From contig NZ_KI912451.1 in the NCBI RefSeq assembly GCF_000518545.1, forward strand, positions 32,115 to 96,114: a DNA stretch of 64,000 bases, written 5' to 3'. Of this stretch, positions 42,512 through 51,353 are shown in pieces (position 1 is the stretch's first letter; each line of letters starts with the position of its first letter). The notes beneath the pieces are model-generated. The model searched no databases and was not told where the DNA came from. It worked only from the letters and a program-made list of their open reading frames with translations. The stretch is from Hallella seregens ATCC 51272. Its GTDB lineage: Bacteria > Bacteroidota > Bacteroidia > Bacteroidales > Bacteroidaceae. The translations under genes were made by a program, and so were the position numbers.

Positions 42512-43669
42512 ATGTCGGTAGAAATCAAGAGGGTCGAAAGTCGAGGAGATTTGAAGACGTTCATAGACTTCCATTATGATTTGTATGCGGGCAATCCTTA
42601 CGACGTGCCCACGCTTTTCAGTGACGATCTCAACACGTTGAGCCGCGACAAAAACGTGGCGTTCGACTTCTGTGAGGCCGAATATTTCCTGGCCTATAAG
42701 GACGGAAAGCTGACCGGCCGCGTGGCCGCCATCATCAATCACCGCGCCAATGAGCGGTGGAATGTACGGGACGTGCGCTTCGGCTGGATAGACTTTGTGG
42801 ACGACATGGAGGTGAGCCGGGCCCTGCTTCAGGCTGTGGAGGACTATGGGCGGAGCAAGGGAATGACCGCCATTGTGGGGCCCTTGGGCTTCACCGACAT
42901 GGATCCCGAGGGCATGCTGACCGAGGGATTCGACAAGCTCGGCACCATGGCCACCATCTACAACTACCCATACTATCCCCGTCACCTCGAGCAACTCGGC
43001 GGCTGGACCAAGGATAACGACTACGTGGAGTACTTCCTGTCCATGCCCGAGAAAGTTCCCGAGAAGTTCAGCAAGCTGGCCGAGCTCATCGAGCAGCGAT
43101 ACAACCTGCACGTCAAAAAGGTGACCCGCGAGGATGTGAGGAACGGTTACGCCCGTAAGCTCTTCGAGATCATCAACGAGACCTACGCCGATCTCTATGG
43201 CTTCGTCTCGCTCACCGACCGACAGATAGACCAGTATGTCAAGATGTACCTGCCCGCACTCGACCTCAATCTGGTGACGGTCATCGTCGATGGCAACAAG
43301 AACGACAAGATTGCGGGCGTGGGCATCACCATGCCCTCGCTCTCGCGGGCGTTGCAAAAGTGCCGTCGCGGGCGGCTGTGGCCCTGGGGATGGTGGCACG
43401 TGCTGCGCGCCATCAAGTTCCACAAGACCGAGGGTGTGGACCTGCTGCTCGTGGGCTTCCTGCCCGAGTACCGGGCCAAGGGGGCCAACGCCCTGCTTTT
43501 TGCCGATCTCATCCCCCGCTACATCGAGTATGGTTTCAAGTGGGGCGAGAGCCAGGTAGAGATGGAAAACAACAGCGGCGTGCAGGGACAGTGGAGCGCA
43601 CTGGACCATACGCTGCACAAGCGGCGGCGTTGCTACCGCAAGGAATTAACGGACATGCCGGCGCAGTAA
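42512..43669 (+). CDS. GNAT-like N-acetyltransferase family protein
   Basis: 385 residues from ATG 42512 (MSVEIKRVESRGDLKTFIDFHYDLY). The fold appears to be two GNAT-like halves: an N-terminal half with FLAYKDGKLTGRVAAIINHRAN and a C-terminal half with VGFLPEYRAKGANALLFADLIPRYIEYGF, where the acetyl-CoA-binding loop would lie. Related Bacteroidetes proteins are annotated only as acetyltransferases; substrate unknown. It is followed 36 bp later by parE on the same strand. Confidence 0.7.
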   Translation: MSVEIKRVESRGDLKTFIDFHYDLYAGNPYDVPTLFSDDLNTLSRDKNVAFDFCEAEYFLAYKDGKLTGRVAAIINHRANERWNVRDVRFGWIDFVDDMEVSRALLQAVEDYGRSKGMTAIVGPLGFTDMDPEGMLTEGFDKLGTMATIYNYPYYPRHLEQLGGWTKDNDYVEYFLSMPEKVPEKFSKLAELIEQRYNLHVKKVTREDVRNGYARKLFEIINETYADLYGFVSLTDRQIDQYVKMYLPALDLNLVTVIVDGNKNDKIAGVGITMPSLSRALQKCRRGRLWPWGWWHVLRAIKFHKTEGVDLLLVGFLPEYRAKGANALLFADLIPRYIEYGFKWGESQVEMENNSGVQGQWSALDHTLHKRRRCYRKELTDMPAQ

Positions 43670-43705
43670 CGGCCTGCCGGCATCCGGACAATCATACAAC
43701 GAATC

Positions 43706-45694
43706 ATGCCAGACGACAAGAACTTCAATACAGCGGGGCAGGAAACCAACGCCCCCGCACACCCCTCAGTAGATTACAACGACGACAACATCCGGCATCT
43801 GTCGGACATGGAGCACGTGCGCACCCGGCCGGGCATGTACATCGGCCGGCTGGGCGACGGCAATCTGCCCGAAGACGGCATCTATGTGCTGCTCAAGGAG
43901 GTGATCGACAACTCCATCGACGAGTTCAAGATGAACGCCGGAGACCGCATCGAGGTGGACATCGACGACAACCTGCAAGTGGCTGTACGCGACTACGGCC
44001 GTGGCATTCCGCAGGGCAAACTGGTCGAGGCCGTGTCGGTGCTCAACACCGGAGGCAAGTACGATTCCAAGGCTTTCCACAAGAGCGTGGGCCTCAATGG
44101 CGTGGGTGTCAAGGCCGTTAACGCCCTGAGCTCGTGCTTCGAGGTGCGCAGTTGCCGCGACGGAACGGTGCGCTCGCTGGTGTTCGAGCGGGGCAATCTG
44201 CAGAGCGACGTCACCACTGAAACGCACGACGAGAACGGCACCTACATCTTCTTCCGCCCCGACGACACGCTCTTCAAGAACTATCAGTTCCACGATGAAT
44301 TCGTGGAAACCATGCTCCGCAACTACACTTACCTCAATTCCGGCCTCACTATTATGTACAATGGGCGGCGCATCAAGAGCCGCAACGGACTGGAAGACCT
44401 GCTCAACGACAACATGACCGTGGAGGGACTGTACCCCATTGTCCATATCAAGGGCGAGGACATAGAGGTGGCTTTCACCCACACCAACCAGTACGGCGAG
44501 GAGTATCACAGCTTTGTCAACGGTCAGCATACCACCCAAGGCGGTACCCATCAGAGTGCGTTCAAGGAGCATATAGCCCGTACTATCAAGGAGTTCTACG
44601 ACAAAAACTACGAATACACCGACATCCGCAACGGCATTGTAGCCGCCATTGCCATCAACGTGGAGGAGCCCGTGTTCGAGAGTCAGACCAAGATCAAGCT
44701 CGGTTCCACCCTCATGGCGCCGGGCGGCGAGACGGTGAACAAGTACGTGGGCGACTTTCTCAAGCGCGAGGTGGACAACTATCTGCACATCCACAAGGAG
44801 GATTGCGCCGACATTCTGGAGGCTAAAATCAAGGAGAGCGAGCACGAACGCAAGGCCATGGCCGGCGTGACCAAGCTGGCGCGGGAGCGTGCCAAGAAGG
44901 CCAACCTGCACAATCGGAAGCTGCGTGACTGCCGCATCCACTTCTCAGATACCAAGGACGACCGCAAGGAGGAGTCGTGTATCTTCATCACTGAGGGCGA
45001 CTCGGCCAGCGGTAGCATCACCAAAAGCCGCAACGTCAACACGCAGGCGGTGTTCTCGCTGCGCGGCAAACCGCTCAACTCCTTTGGGTTGAGCAAGAAG
45101 GTGGTCTATGAGAACGAGGAGTTCAACCTGCTCCAAGCCGCCCTCGACATTGAGGACGGGCTCGACAACCTGCGCTACAACAAGGTGATTGTGGCCACCG
45201 ATGCCGACGTGGACGGCATGCACATCCGCCTGCTCATCATCACTTTCTTCCTCCAGTTCTACCCCGAACTCATCAAGAAAGGCCACGTCTACGTGCTCCA
45301 GACTCCGCTCTTCCGCGTGCGCAACCGCCGCACCAAGATCAAGAGCAAGGCCGTCATCGCCGACGCCGACGGCCGGTTGGCCCCAGGAGAGAAAAAGAAT
45401 GATTTCATCACGCGATACTGCTACAGCGAAGACGAGCGGCTGCACGCCATCGCCGACCTGGGTCCCGACCCCGAGATCACCCGTTTCAAGGGCCTCGGCG
45501 AAATATCACCCGACGAATTTGTCCATTTCATCGGGCCCGACATGCGCCTGGAGCAGGTCACCCTGCACAAGAACGACCAGGTGCAAAAACTCCTCGAATA
45601 CTACATGGGCAAGAACACCATGGAGCGCCAGAGCTTCATCATCGACAACCTCGTGGTAGAGGAAGACCTCGCCGATGAGGAGATCTCCGCGTAG
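43706..45694 (+). CDS. parE: DNA topoisomerase IV subunit B
   Basis: A 662-residue type IIA topoisomerase ATPase subunit. The GHKL ATP site has [18 protein letters not shown] and the [14 protein letters not shown] lid. The QTKIKLG loop contacts ATP phosphate. The TOPRIM domain shows [12 protein letters not shown] and [17 protein letters not shown]. It was assigned to ParE rather than GyrB because of the Bacteroidetes ParE-type N-terminus ([15 protein letters not shown]...[13 protein letters not shown]). parA/parC partner genes are not in the window. It decatenates daughter chromosomes. Confidence 0.9.
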   Translation: MPDDKNFNTAGQETNAPAHPSVDYNDDNIRHLSDMEHVRTRPGMYIGRLGDGNLPEDGIYVLLKEVIDNSIDEFKMNAGDRIEVDIDDNLQVAVRDYGRGIPQGKLVEAVSVLNTGGKYDSKAFHKSVGLNGVGVKAVNALSSCFEVRSCRDGTVRSLVFERGNLQSDVTTETHDENGTYIFFRPDDTLFKNYQFHDEFVETMLRNYTYLNSGLTIMYNGRRIKSRNGLEDLLNDNMTVEGLYPIVHIKGEDIEVAFTHTNQYGEEYHSFVNGQHTTQGGTHQSAFKEHIARTIKEFYDKNYEYTDIRNGIVAAIAINVEEPVFESQTKIKLGSTLMAPGGETVNKYVGDFLKREVDNYLHIHKEDCADILEAKIKESEHERKAMAGVTKLARERAKKANLHNRKLRDCRIHFSDTKDDRKEESCIFITEGDSASGSITKSRNVNTQAVFSLRGKPLNSFGLSKKVVYENEEFNLLQAALDIEDGLDNLRYNKVIVATDADVDGMHIRLLIITFFLQFYPELIKKGHVYVLQTPLFRVRNRRTKIKSKAVIADADGRLAPGEKKNDFITRYCYSEDERLHAIADLGPDPEITRFKGLGEISPDEFVHFIGPDMRLEQVTLHKNDQVQKLLEYYMGKNTMERQSFIIDNLVVEEDLADEEISA

Positions 45695-45704
45695 AGCGCC
45701 CGCA

Positions 45705-45950
45705 CTCACGCAGGGAGAACGTTTGGCTCACGCGGGGAGGATGTTTGGCTCACGCAGAGCCGCGGAGAGGCAGAGTTATGGTGAAAATTTTACCCACGCA
45801 GAGTTCCGGAGGAGAGGAGGCAAGGTCTGAGACTGGTTGAAATACGGAAAGCCTTGGCCTACGCAGTTTCGCGGAGGAGAGGAGGCAGGGTCGGAGACTG
45901 GTTGAATATACGGAAGGCCTTGGCCTACGCAGTTCCGCGGAGAGGAGGAG
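45705..45950. repeat. CTCACGCAGAG-family arrays: 22-bp x3, then 65/66-bp x2.5
   Basis: Three 22-bp units start at 45705, 45727 and 45749 with CTCACGCAGGGAG, CTCACGCGGGGAG and CTCACGCAGAGCCGCGGAG. Then ACGCAGAGTTCC, ACGCAGTTTCGC and ACGCAGTTCCGC start at 45796, 45861 and 45927 (spacings 65 and 66, i.e. 3 x 22), each followed by GGAGGAGAGGAGGC and, for the first two, GAGACTGGTTGAA. This fills the 305-bp gap between parE and the GxxExxY gene. Confidence 0.85.
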
Positions 45951-45999
45951 ACGGAGCGAGAGCAAGGAAGAATTCTTGAGAATTTAGAAAAAGGATGCC

Positions 46000-46386
46000 A
46001 TGGAGGAGAAGATTTCAAGCGAATATACGCACCGACTGCTGGCATGTGCGTATGCCGTTCACACAGCGTTGGGCCCGGGATTGCTGGAAAGCATCTATGA
46101 GAAGGCCTTGGCATACGAGCTGGAACTCAACGGCTTTCATGTCGAGACGCAGGTTCCGGTCAAGGTGATGTATCGAGGACTGGAGCTGGACCATGAGCTG
46201 AAACTCGACATGCTGGTCGACCGACAGGTGGTCATTGAGATCAAATCGCTCCTCGAAGTCAAGCCCGTTCACTACAAACAGCTGCTCACCTACCTGCGTT
46301 TGCTTGACGTCCGACTCGGTTATCTCATCAATTTCGACGTTCCCTTGCTCAAGGATGGCATACAGCGCGTGGTCAACAATTACTGA
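46000..46386 (+). CDS. GxxExxY protein (PD-(D/E)XK nuclease-fold family)
   Basis: 128 residues. The naming motif is GPGLLESIYEKAL (residues 28-40). The PD-(D/E)XK-like core follows as DHELKLDMLVD and VVIEIKS, giving the Asp...Glu-X-Lys triad of Mg-dependent nucleases. The C-terminus LGYLINFDVPLLKDGIQRVV is typical. The function of this family has not been established to my knowledge. The gene is enclosed by repeats: CTCACGCAGAG arrays upstream, and a 22-bp array downstream whose first unit contains the gene's own last codons. No cognate partner gene is visible. Confidence 0.9.
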   Translation: MEEKISSEYTHRLLACAYAVHTALGPGLLESIYEKALAYELELNGFHVETQVPVKVMYRGLELDHELKLDMLVDRQVVIEIKSLLEVKPVHYKQLLTYLRLLDVRLGYLINFDVPLLKDGIQRVVNNY

Positions 46387-46608
46387 AATATGTGGTCGGC
46401 AACGGCTCGAAACGTGCATCAACCCGGCAATAATATGCGCCAACCTCAGTTGAAAAGTGCATCAACGGCAGTGAGGACGTGAGCCAACAGTGTCTCAAAC
46501 GTGCATCAACAACAGTGCGAACGTGAGCCAACAGCAGTGAGCACATAGGTTAACAACGGCAGAAATGTATGTCATCAATTACAGAAACGAATGGTCGGCA
46601 ACGGTGGA
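46368..46608. repeat. Degenerate 22-bp array starting in the GxxExxY last codons (11 units)
   Basis: Unit starts: 46368, 46391, 46413, 46434, 46456, 46478, 46500, 46522, 46544, 46568 and 46590. Core CGTGCATCAAC or CGTGAGCCAAC, followed by ARCAGTG. The first unit, CGTGGTCAACAATTACTGA, encodes the final residues and stop of the GxxExxY protein. Alternation of GCATC and GAGCC units in the middle suggests a 44-bp secondary duplication. Confidence 0.85.
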
Positions 46609-46741
46609 TGAACCTCTGCGCTCCTTGCTCACGCTTCATGTGTCTTGCCTTTCGCATTTGTGTTTGCTCGCCCATAGCTCCACTTCGTGTGCTCCTCCTC
46701 TCCGCGTTCTCTCGCTTACGGCCCTTCTCCGTTAACTCTGC

Positions 46742-46845
46742 GGCTCTGCGTGAGCCACACCATGGCTCTGCGTGAGCCACACCATGATTCTGCGTGAGCC
46801 ACACCATGATTCTGCGTGAGCCACATCATGGCGCTGCGTGAGCCC
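46742..46845. repeat. 22-bp tandem array, CTGCGTGAGCC type (5 units)
   Basis: Units start at 46742, 46764, 46786, 46808 and 46830. Each contains CTGCGTGAGCCACAYCAT, the reverse complement of the CTCACGCAGAG family, and units 1-2 hold the small inverted repeat GGCTC-TGCGT-GAGCC. Copies are nearly identical, so the duplication is recent. It ends about 45 bp before the S41 peptidase start. Confidence 0.92.
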
Positions 46846-46888
46846 AAGCAAGGTACACTCATTTTAGAAATCAAAAACACCGATAGAT

Positions 46889-48469
46889 ATGAAGAAAAAC
46901 CTCTTAATAGCCCTCGCCGCATGCCTCCTTCCCGCCGGAGCTCATGCGCAGCTCCAGCTTAACTTCGGCGCAAACTCCCCACTTCGCAAGCTGCAAATCG
47001 CTGAAATGGCCATCACCAACCTCTACGTCGATTCCGTGGACGAGCAGCGGCTGGTGGAAGACGGCATCAGGGGCATGCTGGAGAAGATGGACCCGCACTC
47101 CTCCTACGCCACGGCCAAGGAGACCCGGGCCATGAACGAGTCTCTCAACGGCTCGTTCGACGGCATCGGCGTGCAGTTCAACATCCAGGCAGATACGCTT
47201 CTTGTCATCCAGACCATCGTGAACGGGCCCTCCGAGAAAGCGGGCATCCTGGCCGGAGACCGCATTGTAAGCGTCAACGACACGGCCATTGCCGGGGTGG
47301 GAATGTCCAGGGAAGAGACGATGAAGAGGCTGCGCGGACCTCGCGGCACCAAGGCAAAGCTGGGCATTGTGCGGCGTGGCATCACCGGCGTGCAGACGTT
47401 TGTCGTGACGCGTGACAGGATTCCCGTGAAGACCATCGACGGCTACTACATGATTCGTCCCGGCATCGGCTACATCCGTATTGGCAGTTTCGGCGCCACC
47501 ACCTACACGGAGTTCATGGCCTGTGTCAAGGAGTTGCAAGGCAAAGGCATGCGCGATCTGATACTCGACCTCCAGGAAAACGGTGGCGGCTACCTGCAGG
47601 CGGCCGTGCAGACGGCCAATGAATTTCTGCGCCAGCACGACCTCATTGTCTACACCGAGGGCCGCAAGGTGCCGCGCCAGGAGTATCGGGCGCAGGGCAA
47701 CGGCAAGCTGTTGGGCGGCCGCGTCGTGGTGTTGGTCAACGAATTTTCGGCTTCGGCGGCCGAGATTGTCACCGGCGCATTGCAGGACCAGGACCGCGGC
47801 ACGGTGGTCGGACGGCGCACTTTCGGCAAGGGACTGGTGCAGCGACCCGTGGAATTTCCCGACGGCAGCATGATGCGGCTCACCGTAGCCCACTACTATA
47901 CGCCCTCGGGCCGGTGCATCCAGAAGCCCTACACGAAAGGAGACAAGAAAGATTACGAGAACGAACTGGAGGCCCGGTACAAGCATGGCGAGCTCCTCAC
48001 GGCCGACAGCATCCACTTTGCCGACTCGCTGCGCTACCAGACGCTGCGCCGGCACCGCACGGTCTACGGCGGCGGAGGCATCATGCCCGACGTGTTCGTA
48101 CCCGTGGACACGGCCCAGTACACGCGCTTCCATCGCCAGCTGGCCGCCAAGGGCATCGTGGTGAACGCCAACCTGCGCTACGTGGACGCCCACCGCAGCG
48201 AGCTCAAACGGCAGTATCCCACGTTCGAAAGCTTCAACACGGGCTTCGTCGTGCCGCAGAAACTCATGGACGAAATCCTTGCCGAGGGCAAGAAACAGCA
48301 GACAGAGCCCAAGGACGAGGCCGAACTGGCCCAGACGCTTGGCTTACTCAGAACCCAGGTCAAGGCGCTCGTGGCCCGCGATTTGTGGGGCATGAGCGAG
48401 TATTTCAATATCATGAACGAGGAGAATCACCTTGTGGCCCGGGCCCTGCAATTGCTTGCCCAGCCATAA
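46889..48469 (+). CDS. S41-family C-terminal processing peptidase
   Basis: 526 residues with a Sec signal peptide (1-20, PAGAHAQ). The order is N-terminal helical region, PDZ domain (about 95-180, with GIGVQFN, AGILAGDRIVSVND) and S41 protease core. The catalytic Ser is in NEFSASAAEIVTGALQD and the Lys in RRTFGKGLVQRP. A C-terminal extension of about 150 residues follows, as in Bacteroidales CtpA/Prc-like proteins. It degrades or trims periplasmic proteins. Convergent with the PepSY gene; an 11-bp hairpin separates their ends. Confidence 0.94.
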   Translation: MKKNLLIALAACLLPAGAHAQLQLNFGANSPLRKLQIAEMAITNLYVDSVDEQRLVEDGIRGMLEKMDPHSSYATAKETRAMNESLNGSFDGIGVQFNIQADTLLVIQTIVNGPSEKAGILAGDRIVSVNDTAIAGVGMSREETMKRLRGPRGTKAKLGIVRRGITGVQTFVVTRDRIPVKTIDGYYMIRPGIGYIRIGSFGATTYTEFMACVKELQGKGMRDLILDLQENGGGYLQAAVQTANEFLRQHDLIVYTEGRKVPRQEYRAQGNGKLLGGRVVVLVNEFSASAAEIVTGALQDQDRGTVVGRRTFGKGLVQRPVEFPDGSMMRLTVAHYYTPSGRCIQKPYTKGDKKDYENELEARYKHGELLTADSIHFADSLRYQTLRRHRTVYGGGGIMPDVFVPVDTAQYTRFHRQLAAKGIVVNANLRYVDAHRSELKRQYPTFESFNTGFVVPQKLMDEILAEGKKQQTEPKDEAELAQTLGLLRTQVKALVARDLWGMSEYFNIMNEENHLVARALQLLAQP

Positions 48470-48483
48470 GGTAGGGGTCGAAG

Positions 48484-48512
48484 GGAAGCTGCGCCCTACC
48501 TGCGCAGCTTCC
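48484..48512. terminator. Hairpin between convergent S41 and PepSY genes
   Basis: GGAAGCTGCGC (48484-48494) pairs perfectly with GCGCAGCTTCC (48502-48512) with a 7-nt loop. No U-run follows on either strand. It overlaps the last codons of the PepSY gene, which ends at 48496. Confidence 0.55.
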
Positions 48513-49890
48513 AACCACTCCACAGGCACCAGAAGATGGCCATGCCTGCGAGGAAGATCAAGAGGATGCCGCTGCTGCCCATCCAGGTATATATGCGGCC
48601 CGTATGAATCTCCAGACACACACTTTTGAGCGACATGGGCAGCCGGGCCATCCATTGTGGCATCTCGGCAAAGTCGCTGCCGTGTTCATAATCGGCCACC
48701 ACAGGCCCCCGGTCGAAGTCCAGGGAGAGGCCCGAGACGGCATTTGTGGCCATGGGCACGATGGCGCCGCCGCGCCGCCACGCGTACAGCCCGTCGAACG
48801 AACCCACGAGCCAGCGGCCGTCGGGCTCCTGCACGAGGCCCCCGAGGCCCATCACGCTCACCCGAGGCTGCGCGGGTTCGGCCACCGGCATGGCGCGGAG
48901 CGTCTTCATCGAGAAGAAACCCTTCGAGGTATAGAGCAGCCAATCGCCCTTGGCCGCGTCGTAGCGCAGGGCCCGCAGGGCGTCGCGCCAGGGGTTGGGA
49001 CTGTCCATTGCGCTCATCGGCACAGGAGGCACGCGCCCCGTGACGATGGCGATGAGGCCGGGCGGACGCAGCATCCAGCCCGACACCACGATGAAGAGCG
49101 TGAGTGCGATGGTGGTGCGCCCCACGCCGTTGTGCCAGGAAAAGACCTTGTGCATGGCTTTCGGGCGCAGCCGCAGCCGGCGGCCCAGGCGGGGCGAGAG
49201 CCAGTAGAGCACGCCCGTGAGCGTGAGGAAGACGAGCGTCAGCCCAATGGCATCGACGACGAGACGGCCCGGGAGTCCGAAGAGCTCGCCGCTGTGGAGC
49301 ATCCACACGGTGCGGAAGAGCGACACCTTGCCGTCGTCGCCCGCCGCGGCGGGTAGTGTGAGCTCGCGGAAATGCCGGTAGGGCGCTGCCGCGGTGTACA
49401 CGTGCGAGCGGCTGGTCACCACGAGCAGGCCGCGCGCCACGGTGATGTCAGTGAGGCGTTCGTCGGCTGCTTTGGGCAGGTCCACGGCCGTCCAGCCCTG
49501 CCGTCGGTCGTAGACAAAGAGCTGGTATTGGCCGGCGGCGTAGAGCCGATGGTCGGGCGTCTGGGCCAGTCCGCGCATGTTTCGCGCGTCGGCCCCGGGG
49601 GGAAGCCCGCGGTTCATGTCGCCGAACGCCGTGGCGCGGCCGTCGGTCTGCCACACGCCGCTGCTGCCATACACCAGCACGCGGCCCTGCCAGCGCAGCG
49701 TGCCGCGCAGTAATCCCTGGTTCCACTGCCGGTAGGCGTAGCTGCCGGGCAGCAGCGAGCGGCTCACGTTGACGCCCGAAAAGAGCATGGGATGGTTGAG
49801 CACGATGCCCGACAGGCAGAACATCAGGAGAAAAAACGCCACTCCCAGCCCCAGCCAGCGGTGGTGTTTCTGCCATGTGCGCCGCTTCAT
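48496..49890 (-). CDS. PepSY-associated transmembrane domain protein
   Basis: 464 residues from ATG 49888-49890, which overlaps the ybeY stop as ATGA; the open frame extends further but inside ybeY. The N-terminal membrane helix (WLGLGVAFFLLMFCLSGIVL) belongs to the PepSY_TM type. Three further helices are near 205-230, 250-275 and 435-460. Between them are large periplasmic loops with beta-propeller-like repeats (DHRLYAAGQYQLFVYDRR, DGRWLVGSFDGLYAWRRG). Such proteins are often linked to iron reduction or uptake; the exact role here is unknown. Confidence 0.8.
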   Translation of the reverse strand: MKRRTWQKHHRWLGLGVAFFLLMFCLSGIVLNHPMLFSGVNVSRSLLPGSYAYRQWNQGLLRGTLRWQGRVLVYGSSGVWQTDGRATAFGDMNRGLPPGADARNMRGLAQTPDHRLYAAGQYQLFVYDRRQGWTAVDLPKAADERLTDITVARGLLVVTSRSHVYTAAAPYRHFRELTLPAAAGDDGKVSLFRTVWMLHSGELFGLPGRLVVDAIGLTLVFLTLTGVLYWLSPRLGRRLRLRPKAMHKVFSWHNGVGRTTIALTLFIVVSGWMLRPPGLIAIVTGRVPPVPMSAMDSPNPWRDALRALRYDAAKGDWLLYTSKGFFSMKTLRAMPVAEPAQPRVSVMGLGGLVQEPDGRWLVGSFDGLYAWRRGGAIVPMATNAVSGLSLDFDRGPVVADYEHGSDFAEMPQWMARLPMSLKSVCLEIHTGRIYTWMGSSGILLIFLAGMAIFWCLWSGWKLRR

Positions 49891-50324
49891 GGCCTGTCGT
49901 TTTCGGTCATGTCGCGCAGCAGTGCCAGTGCCTTGTTCTCGTGGGCTTCCATGATTTCGCGCTCGCCCGGCCCCTTGTCGTTGATGCCGCAAAGGTGCAG
50001 GATGCCGTGGATGATGACGCGGTTGAGCTCGTCCGCATAGCTCTTGCCGAAGAGTTCGGCGTTGGTTCGCACCGTGTCTACCGAGATAACGAGGTCGCCG
50101 CTAATCACGTTTCCCTCGTCGTAATCAAAGGTAATGATGTCCGTGTAGTAGTCGTGGCCGAGATATTGGTTGTTGATTTCCAGTATCTTCTCGTCGTCGA
50201 CAAACATGTATCCAATCTCGCCCACGCGCCGTCCGAAGGTTGCTGCCACGGCCTTGATCCATGCCGTGGTCTCCCGGTGCTTGATGTTCGGCAGTTCGGT
50301 GCCGTCTGCTTGGTAAGTAATCAT
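49887..50324 (-). CDS. ybeY: Endoribonuclease YbeY (16S rRNA maturation)
   Basis: A 145-residue single-domain metallo-endoribonuclease for 16S rRNA 3'-end maturation and ribosome quality control. The zinc site is in NRVIIHGILHLCGINDKGPGE; the third His of the classic HGxLHLxGYDH pattern is replaced, as is common in Bacteroidetes. TDIITFDYDEGNVISGDLVISV is the conserved strand region. Its stop overlaps the start of the PepSY gene (ATGA), so those two are translationally coupled; coaD lies 81 bp upstream on the same strand. Confidence 0.94.
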   Translation of the reverse strand: MITYQADGTELPNIKHRETTAWIKAVAATFGRRVGEIGYMFVDDEKILEINNQYLGHDYYTDIITFDYDEGNVISGDLVISVDTVRTNAELFGKSYADELNRVIIHGILHLCGINDKGPGEREIMEAHENKALALLRDMTENDRP

Positions 50325-50405
50325 TGTTTTGCTTGCGTATTGACAGGGGGCTCATCCTTCGAGGGGCCCCGTTCTTTCTTTCGTTTGTTTCCTGCTTCCG
50401 TCCCT

Positions 50406-50879
50406 TCATCCCTCCTTGCTTGCCCCGGGCTGGGGCAGCATCCACGACGCGTCCTGGTGGAAATGGAGGAGCTCGCGGTAGGCGCTCGACGAGACGGCCG
50501 CCAGTGTCGGGTCGGCGAAGAGCAGCAGGGTCTCGATGTTTCCCAGCCTGCGGTTGAGTTCGGCTTGGTCTCGCTCGTACTCGAAGTCTCTCACCGAGCG
50601 CACGCCTTTCACGATGGCCTGTGCCCCTACGCGGCGTGCCAGGTTCACGGCCAGTCCGTCATAGGCCACCACTTCCACGCGCTTGTCGTCGGCATAGAGC
50701 CGCCGGATGGCGTCGAGGCGTTGCTCGTCGGTGAACAGGTGTTGCTTGCGGGGATTCACGCCCACGCCGATGACGAGTGCGTCGAAGAGTTCGAGGGCTC
50801 GCCTTGCCATGTCAGCATGCCCGATGGTAAAGGGGTCGAAGCTGCCCACGAAGAGGGCTTTGCGCAGTGTTGTGTCCAA
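50406..50879 (-). CDS. coaD: Phosphopantetheine adenylyltransferase
   Basis: A 157-residue nucleotidyltransferase for the penultimate step of CoA synthesis. The ATP motif GSFDPFTIGHADMARRAL (T/HxGH) and the C-terminal VSSSAYREL are present; KGVRSVRDFEYERDQAELNR is typical. No ATG exists upstream of the conserved start in frame; the reading frame begins at TTG 50877-50879 (TTG GAC ACA ACA CTG CGC). A strong promoter lies at 50956-50986 and a perfect 9-bp hairpin (GCGCCGACC / GGTCGGCGC, 50911-50931) lies in the leader. Confidence 0.93.
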   Translation of the reverse strand: MDTTLRKALFVGSFDPFTIGHADMARRALELFDALVIGVGVNPRKQHLFTDEQRLDAIRRLYADDKRVEVVAYDGLAVNLARRVGAQAIVKGVRSVRDFEYERDQAELNRRLGNIETLLLFADPTLAAVSSSAYRELLHFHQDASWMLPQPGASKEG

Positions 50880-50910
50880 GATGCAGCGTGCTTGAGGGTT
50901 GGTTTGTGCC

Positions 50911-50986
50911 GCGCCGACCTTTGGTCGGCGCGAGCTGAGACATGTTGTTTATGGGCAAAATTAGCGATTATTTTCCATCCGCCCAA
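50911..50986 (-). promoter_or_regulatory. coaD promoter and leader hairpin
   Basis: -7 box TAATTTTG at 50956-50963, -33 TTG at 50984-50986, 20 nt between. In the 70-nt leader, GCGCCGACC (50911-50919) and GGTCGGCGC (50923-50931) form a very stable 9-bp hairpin with a 3-nt loop. Confidence 0.7.
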
Positions 50987-51001
50987 GCTCTTGCGGCAAA
51001 A

Positions 51002-51297
51002 TCGCGCGTATTTAGACAGGGCAACGGTCAGTTTTTAGACAGAGCAACGGGTGTTTTTTTAGACATAACAACATAAAAACATAGGCTGCGCGATGGGGAT
51101 AAAGACATAGTAACAAAATAACATATTGACGGCGAGAAGCGTATGGTGGGATGATGATGAACCCCTATTGCGGCAGGTCTGAAGCCGTGCGGGAGTTGGT
51201 GTAGGGGGTGTATTGGTATTCAATTCGGTCGTGTGGGTATCCATTTGGGAGCGTGCGGGGATTCATTCGGCGGTGTGTGGGTATTGGCGTAGGGGCC
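51002..51297. repeat. Left arm of inverted repeat and GTGTGGGTATCCATTTGGG-type 22-bp array
   Basis: Starts with two copies of TTTTAGACAG...GCAACGG. The arm from 51083 to about 51228 is the reverse complement, with about one mismatch in eight, of 51803-51946 (shared words AAAGACATAGTAACA, AACCCCTATTGCGGCAGG, CGTGCGGGAGTTG). From 51209 four 22-bp units follow (51209, 51231, 51253, 51275) with GTGTGGGTATCCATTTGGG and relatives. Part of the 1.3-kb gene-free stretch 50880-52207. Confidence 0.85.
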
Positions 51298-51353
51298 GGC
51301 ACAGAGGCCGGCCCGTACGTTTGGAACAAACGTTCATGGGGTTGCGTGGTCGC

